Below are positions 61,591 to 64,000 of a DNA stretch of 64,000 nt, piece by piece. The stretch covers positions 992,001-1,056,000 of the forward strand of contig NC_010644.1 of NCBI RefSeq assembly GCF_000020145.1. Direction: 5' to 3'. The DNA is from Elusimicrobium minutum Pei191 (GTDB lineage Bacteria > Elusimicrobiota > Elusimicrobia > Elusimicrobiales > Elusimicrobiaceae). The translations under genes and the position numbers were made by a program. Within the stretch, counting starts at the first letter, position 1; each line of letters begins with the position of its first letter. The notes beneath the pieces are model-generated. The model ran no database searches and was not told the origin of the DNA. It was given only the letters and a program-made list of their open reading frames with translations.

Positions 61591-62178
61591 TCTTTTCTCC
61601 TTTGTGGTCTTACTGCCTCTGACAGTTTCTAAGTCCACTTTTTTTAAGCTGTATTTTTCTTTTATTTCAGTTGTTAGAATAGCATCGGCAAGGCCATATT
61701 CAATGGCTTCCTCCGCCGATAAGTACAAATCTTTGCCAAATACATCGGCTTTAATCTCTTCCGGTTTTTTGCCTGTGTTCTTTGCAAGAGCCTTAAACAT
61801 GTTATCGTTAAGGATTTGGAATTCTTTGAGTTCCGCTTCAATTTGTGATAAAGGCTCCGCACTATAAAGGGTGCTTAATCTAACTTCGTGTATCATTACC
61901 CTTGAATTCTCGGTAATAAAGCGTTTGCTCCCAGCACTAAATATCAGGGCGGCAGCACTATCAGCTTCTCCGAGGTTAACTGTAATAATCTCACACGGGC
62001 AGGTCGCCATAGCGTCTAAAATGGTAAACATTGCTGTAGCGGAACCGCCAAAGCAATTGACATACATTTTAATAGGCTGATTTGCTCCTATACCCTCAGA
62101 CATCGCTTTAATCTGAGCCACAATATCAGTTGCGGTTTCTTTGCTTATATCCGCTGTTATATAAATCTCTCTATACAT
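61111..62178 (-). CDS. head maturation protease (ClpP-like) with C-terminal scaffold
   Basis: 355 aa. A ClpP-like Ser protease domain (residues 1-190) has nucleophile Ser74 in GEADSAAALIF and His97 in MIHEVR. A coiled-coil scaffold region (about 205-320) follows. It plays the role of Mu gpI. An internal start makes the scaffold alone. Confidence 0.88.
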   Translation of the reverse strand: MYREIYITADISKETATDIVAQIKAMSEGIGANQPIKMYVNCFGGSATAMFTILDAMATCPCEIITVNLGEADSAAALIFSAGSKRFITENSRVMIHEVRLSTLYSAEPLSQIEAELKEFQILNDNMFKALAKNTGKKPEEIKADVFGKDLYLSAEEAIEYGLADAILTTEIKEKYSLKKVDLETVRGSKTTKEKRMITKEEAIKALKNDFDMDVVAIKADNEAKTAELTSLKAEKEQLTASNTELTTKVETLEAEKVAEAAKVVNAKKEAAFDKAAGEGRIPLAVKEETLKAFKGLEDLEGYLAKLPVVLSNKAKGSSEPGAVVELTETEKATAKKMGVSEEDFKKTKAAQQTK

Positions 62179-62341
62179 TTCTTATCTCCTCTATGCTTAT
62201 TTCTTTACCCTCTTTATAGGCTTTTATGTCAGAACAAAGAGGACTGGTTAAAGCAAAATCAAGATGTGTCTTGCATTTCCTTTTGCAAGGAAAGTTCTCT
62301 GTAATTCTAAGGCCATTTTTTGTGTATGTTAAGCTATACAT
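62171..62341 (-). CDS. small Cys-containing phage protein
   Basis: 56 aa, starting MYSLTYTKNG. It has Cys residues in FPCKRKC and PLC. AGGAG lies 4 nt before the ATG, and the stop overlaps the start of the protease gene (AATGTATAG), which supports real translation. It may bind zinc. No family is recognised. Confidence 0.65.
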   Translation of the reverse strand: MYSLTYTKNGLRITENFPCKRKCKTHLDFALTSPLCSDIKAYKEGKEISIEEIRNV

Positions 62342-62348
62342 AAATCTC

Positions 62349-64000
62349 CTAAAATTGCTGAAAGTTTAAATCCACGCCAGATAAATTATCAATATCATCA
62401 GGCATTACTATGCCCGGATACCAGAACACAGGAACCAAGTGGGCGGTGCATCCAAAGTGCTTAGGCGGAAATATCATTCCATACTCAGTACCAAAAGGAG
62501 TAAATGCCCTGCCGTCCAATGTTAAACAATAATCGGTATGCTCATGTGCGTTGCCTAAGACGTAGACAAAATAAGCGATATCTCCGTCATTAAGAGAGTC
62601 TTTGTAATAGGCGCTTTCAGAGGTATTGACAGCTTGAACAACCGTCATATCGGCATCAAGTTCTATCGCATTTCCTTCTGTATAATCGTCAAGGGCCAGT
62701 CCTACTTTGGCTATGATGTTATCAATAGAGAGTCCGCTGTTAGCGTTATTAGTTACTGCATACACAACAGAAGATTTAAGTTTTTTATATTGGTTTTCTG
62801 ATAGCACATTAGCGGTATTAGAAACAAAGGCTCTGAGAGGTATAGGTATATCCTTCCATTCCTCTTCCGGTATGCCTTTATCTTTGCTGTATTGCTTATG
62901 CTTGGACTGCACACCGTTAGCTTTGGTATATTCTTCTGCCCAGAACCAACCCTGACTGCAGAGCCAGCCTATTTTGCGTTTAAGGAGAGATTGATACTCG
63001 GCATAGCTGATGTTATCCAGCATATCTGCAATACCATTAGCCCCTTTTGTCTCAAGATGGCGGCGTGTTTTATAAACTATTTTCTCACTTAAAACTAAAA
63101 GCTGTCCTCTCATAAAGCGTGTGAGGTCATTGACATACATATTAACGCCTTCAACCCATTCATCAGTCTTAGCGTTCTTTAAATTCTTTACAGCCGGGGG
63201 AAATTCCCTTTCTTCATCATCTTCCAGCTCAGGCTCTGCAGGCGGTTCGGATGGAGGCACAGGAGGAGTAGGCGGAGGATTTTTTTTCTGCTTCTCAATA
63301 TTCTCGTTCATTTCTTCATCGGTAAGTTCTCTCATGCCCAGCTTATAGCGGATATCTTGCTCGTCCTGAGGGGTCGTGCTGATGGTTCCGTTAACGATAA
63401 ACTGGTTAATCTTATCAAGGTTAGCCAAAATCTCATCTCTGTTAAAGTTATTACAGATGAGTTCCGGATAATAATCCATAGGCCCCCAGTTAACAAGGCA
63501 GATAGCCTTTAAAATCTCTTTATTAAAGACCTCTTCTATGTAGTTAACCACGGCCTGCTCGGAACGCATGAACATTTTATACTGTGTTTCGCCTACAGAA
63601 TAAGAGCCTGTTCCAGTAGAGCCTAAAGAGAGAAAATTGGCAAGTACGCTATCACGCATTTGTGCGTCCATAGAGAAAACAGTCTCTTTATAAAAAGCGA
63701 CATTTGCCTGAGGATAGATGACATTGAGGTCTACTTTGTTTGAGGTTATCATTCCTACTGATTTATCTTCTGCGACAGCTACTGATATAGCTTCTAAATT
63801 CTTATAATCTTGGCTTTTAGGATCAGCGCTCTTTTCATCAACTTTAAAATGGAAAATACCAGTATTGGCTTTGTTTCCGGCACTATCCCAATTCCTGAGC
63901 TGATTTCTTTTAATCTTATGGACTTCATAGCTGGGTCTGAGCAGGCTGTTGCCCCAGTAATCTTCGCCTTCCTGGTCAAACACAAAGAAAATTAAATCTT
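62349..64000 (-). CDS. portal protein fused to MuF-like head protein, 5' end outside the window
   Basis: The frame stays open to the window edge, so the apparent GTG at 63983 is internal. The N-terminal half is a portal protein (DUF935/Mu gp29-like). A Pro-rich linker (KNPPPTPPVPPSEPPAEP) follows, then a MuF domain with HEHTDYCLTLDGRAFTPF and FPPKHFGC near the C-terminus. In Mu these are separate genes (29 and 30). Confidence 0.8.
   Translation of the reverse strand, partial: DLIFFVFDQEGEDYWGNSLLRPSYEVHKIKRNQLRNWDSAGNKANTGIFHFKVDEKSADPKSQDYKNLEAISVAVAEDKSVGMITSNKVDLNVIYPQANVAFYKETVFSMDAQMRDSVLANFLSLGSTGTGSYSVGETQYKMFMRSEQAVVNYIEEVFNKEILKAICLVNWGPMDYYPELICNNFNRDEILANLDKINQFIVNGTISTTPQDEQDIRYKLGMRELTDEEMNENIEKQKKNPPPTPPVPPSEPPAEPELEDDEEREFPPAVKNLKNAKTDEWVEGVNMYVNDLTRFMRGQLLVLSEKIVYKTRRHLETKGANGIADMLDNISYAEYQSLLKRKIGWLCSQGWFWAEEYTKANGVQSKHKQYSKDKGIPEEEWKDIPIPLRAFVSNTANVLSENQYKKLKSSVVYAVTNNANSGLSIDNIIAKVGLALDDYTEGNAIELDADMTVVQAVNTSESAYYKDSLNDGDIAYFVYVLGNAHEHTDYCLTLDGRAFTPFGTEYGMIFPPKHFGCTAHLVPVFWYPGIVMPDDIDNLSGVDLNFQQF

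Larger units (their letters stand above)
47135..64000 (-). mobile_element. Mu-type prophage, right part, running off the window
   Basis: A packed minus-strand run of head, tail, fibre and lysis genes from the window end down to tRNA-Asn. Head genes are Mu-like (gpT-like capsid, gp36-like, gpG-like, MuF, protease with nested scaffold). The tail module has no sheath or contractile baseplate genes, so the particle is probably a siphovirus, like Mu-related Pseudomonas phages B3 and D3112. Transposase and early genes would lie beyond the window. The exact end is inferred. Confidence 0.85.

Overview
The window looks like the chromosome of a small-genome, anaerobic, Gram-negative bacterium of the Elusimicrobiota, most likely Elusimicrobium minutum or a close relative. 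This is an inference from gene content: lipid A and Kdo/heptose genes, outer-membrane barrels, type IV pilin-like proteins, an oxygen-sensitive hybrid-cluster protein, peptide uptake with amino-acid catabolism, and AT-rich codon use. No database search was possible.

Layout. 1-5116: 3' part of a bacterial alpha-2-macroglobulin. 5173-11192: envelope-sugar cluster (acyltransferase, gmhB, DUF3108 lipoprotein, heptose kinase, kdsB, pyrG). 11333-12584: ogt and def. 12856-17738 (minus): FadL-type barrel, TPR protein, CDF metal exporter and TolC-family lipoprotein. 17802-20864: divergent Crp/Fnr regulator and ferredoxin-hcp operon around a perfect palindrome; hcp carries a frameshift. 21010-31924: OM barrel, AsmA protein, a lipoprotein/M20 peptidase/PatB operon, two POT peptide transporters and a glucose-family PTS IIBC. 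32075-39120: small lipoprotein, groESL with a modified CIRCE, prepilin, PP2C phosphatase with a polytopic Ser/Thr kinase, and extended L31. 39427-42245: tandem duplication of a 402-aa OM channel. 42350-43947: Tyr-rich leader ORF and a tryptophanase/tyrosine phenol-lyase-like gene. 44165-46569: Cys-repeat giant prepilin and an OmpA lipoprotein. 47003: tRNA-Asn. 47135-64000: Mu-type prophage, almost all on the minus strand, running off the window.

The host genes suggest peptide and sugar fermentation: POT uptake, peptidase cleavage, and PLP lyases that release pyruvate and ammonia. Promoters often carry an extended -10 (TGATATAAT) about 6 nt before the start codon, which suggests leaderless mRNAs. 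The prophage has Mu-like head genes (portal fused to MuF, ClpP-type protease with nested scaffold, gpT-like capsid, gp36-like and gpG-like proteins), a tail module with no visible sheath (tube, G/GT frameshift chaperone, tape measure, receptor-binding proteins), and a lysis cassette (holin-like protein, M15 endolysin, two spanin-like genes overlapping out of frame).

Most worth following up: the leaderless Tyr-rich leader peptide, the out-of-frame spanin pair, the plus-strand 50-aa membrane gene inside the prophage, the Cys-repeat prepilin, and a ~160-bp dispersed palindromic element.
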